From assembly GCF_002192695.1 (NCBI RefSeq), contig NZ_MTLG01000074.1, forward strand, positions 1-64,000: a stretch of 64,000 nucleotides of DNA. The letters run 5' to 3'. A program made the position numbers and the translations under genes. This DNA is from Achromobacter xylosoxidans. Its GTDB lineage: Bacteria; Pseudomonadota; Gammaproteobacteria; Burkholderiales; Burkholderiaceae_B. Each line of letters begins with the position of its first letter. Position 1 is the first letter of the stretch. Of the stretch, positions 63,758 to 64,000 are shown one piece after another. The notes under the pieces were generated by a model. That model was not told where the DNA came from, made no database searches, and saw only the letters and a list, made by a program, of their open reading frames with translations.

Positions 63758-64000
63758 GTCGTTGTCGATGGATGTGCTTTGAACGGACCTCCATGCTGCG
63801 TGTCCGCGCAGTCCACGACAAAGAAGACTTTCAGATATCAATATGCGGACGGCCGATACCGCCTGAAACCGGCCGAGACAACCGCATCCGGCGCTGAGGC
63901 ACGGCCATCGCCGCGCATTCGAAAAGTGCGGATGCCCGGCAGAAAACCAGCGCTACAGGCCGGACACAGTCTCAAAACCGGAGAAGAAAGCGCAATGGCC

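Noticed and set aside
63758..64000. Right-edge region examined for genes
   Set aside because: No convincing coding frame, RNA gene or palindrome; only a presumed upstream region of the binding-protein gene.

Overview
The window is high-GC DNA with Achromobacter/Bordetella-type (Alcaligenaceae, Burkholderiales) gene content. The strongest clue is a colinear alcaligin siderophore locus (alcABCDE-alcR-alcS-fauA). ABC transporters, LysR-type regulators and an orphan Bug-type binding protein also fit a metabolically versatile betaproteobacterium. I see no rRNA, tRNA, CRISPR array, insertion sequence or phage gene, and no gene looks broken. Genes are packed tightly, and the only gene-free stretch above about 300 bases is 4327-4633.

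Layout. 1-3476: 3' end of an RND efflux pump gene and its outer-membrane lipoprotein, converging on a LysR gene. 4563-19558: the iron island. Fur-like sites lie before alcA, alcR and fauA. The biosynthesis operon is followed by the regulator, exporter and TonB receptor, then by a four-gene Fe-siderophore ABC importer, an unknown 136-aa protein and a bidirectional terminator. 19576-21940: a polar amino-acid ABC transporter with an internal hairpin after the binding-protein gene. 22057-28656: a LysR gene divergent from an ABC importer/ureohydrolase/RidA-like/ArgE-like operon, probably for a guanidino compound.

28717-38600: a nine-gene minus-strand operon (ThDP enzyme, atypical SDR, BNR propeller, VOC dioxygenase, DUF1185 protein, alpha/beta hydrolase, FAD hydroxylase, sulfatase-type hydrolase, Bug protein). 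It is divergent from an IclR gene across a region holding three perfect inverted repeats, and resembles an undescribed aromatic meta-cleavage pathway. 39614-40444: membrane-anchored TlpA-like thioredoxin. 40457-44837: acyl-CoA ligase, MHS transporter, thiolase-like protein and DUF35 protein. The thiolase-like protein appears to lack the catalytic Cys and His, which points to an Ltp2-type aldolase rather than a thiolase.

44975-51409: LysR, argC, LysR, ClC channel, MarR, and an HPP-CBS membrane protein. 51420-54138: a histidine kinase/NarL-type regulator pair and a secreted HbpS/GlcG-like haem-binding protein. The same perfect palindrome precedes both the kinase gene and the HbpS-like gene, which suggests one signalling unit. 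54204-55577: an orphan with PD-(D/E)XK nuclease-like residues. 55603-63757: a sulfur amino-acid module (ABC importer, cystathionine-lyase-like PLP enzyme, VOC protein, CysB-like regulator, and a thiol-dioxygenase-like cupin fused to four rhodanese domains).

Functions are read from protein motifs and gene order only; no database search was possible.
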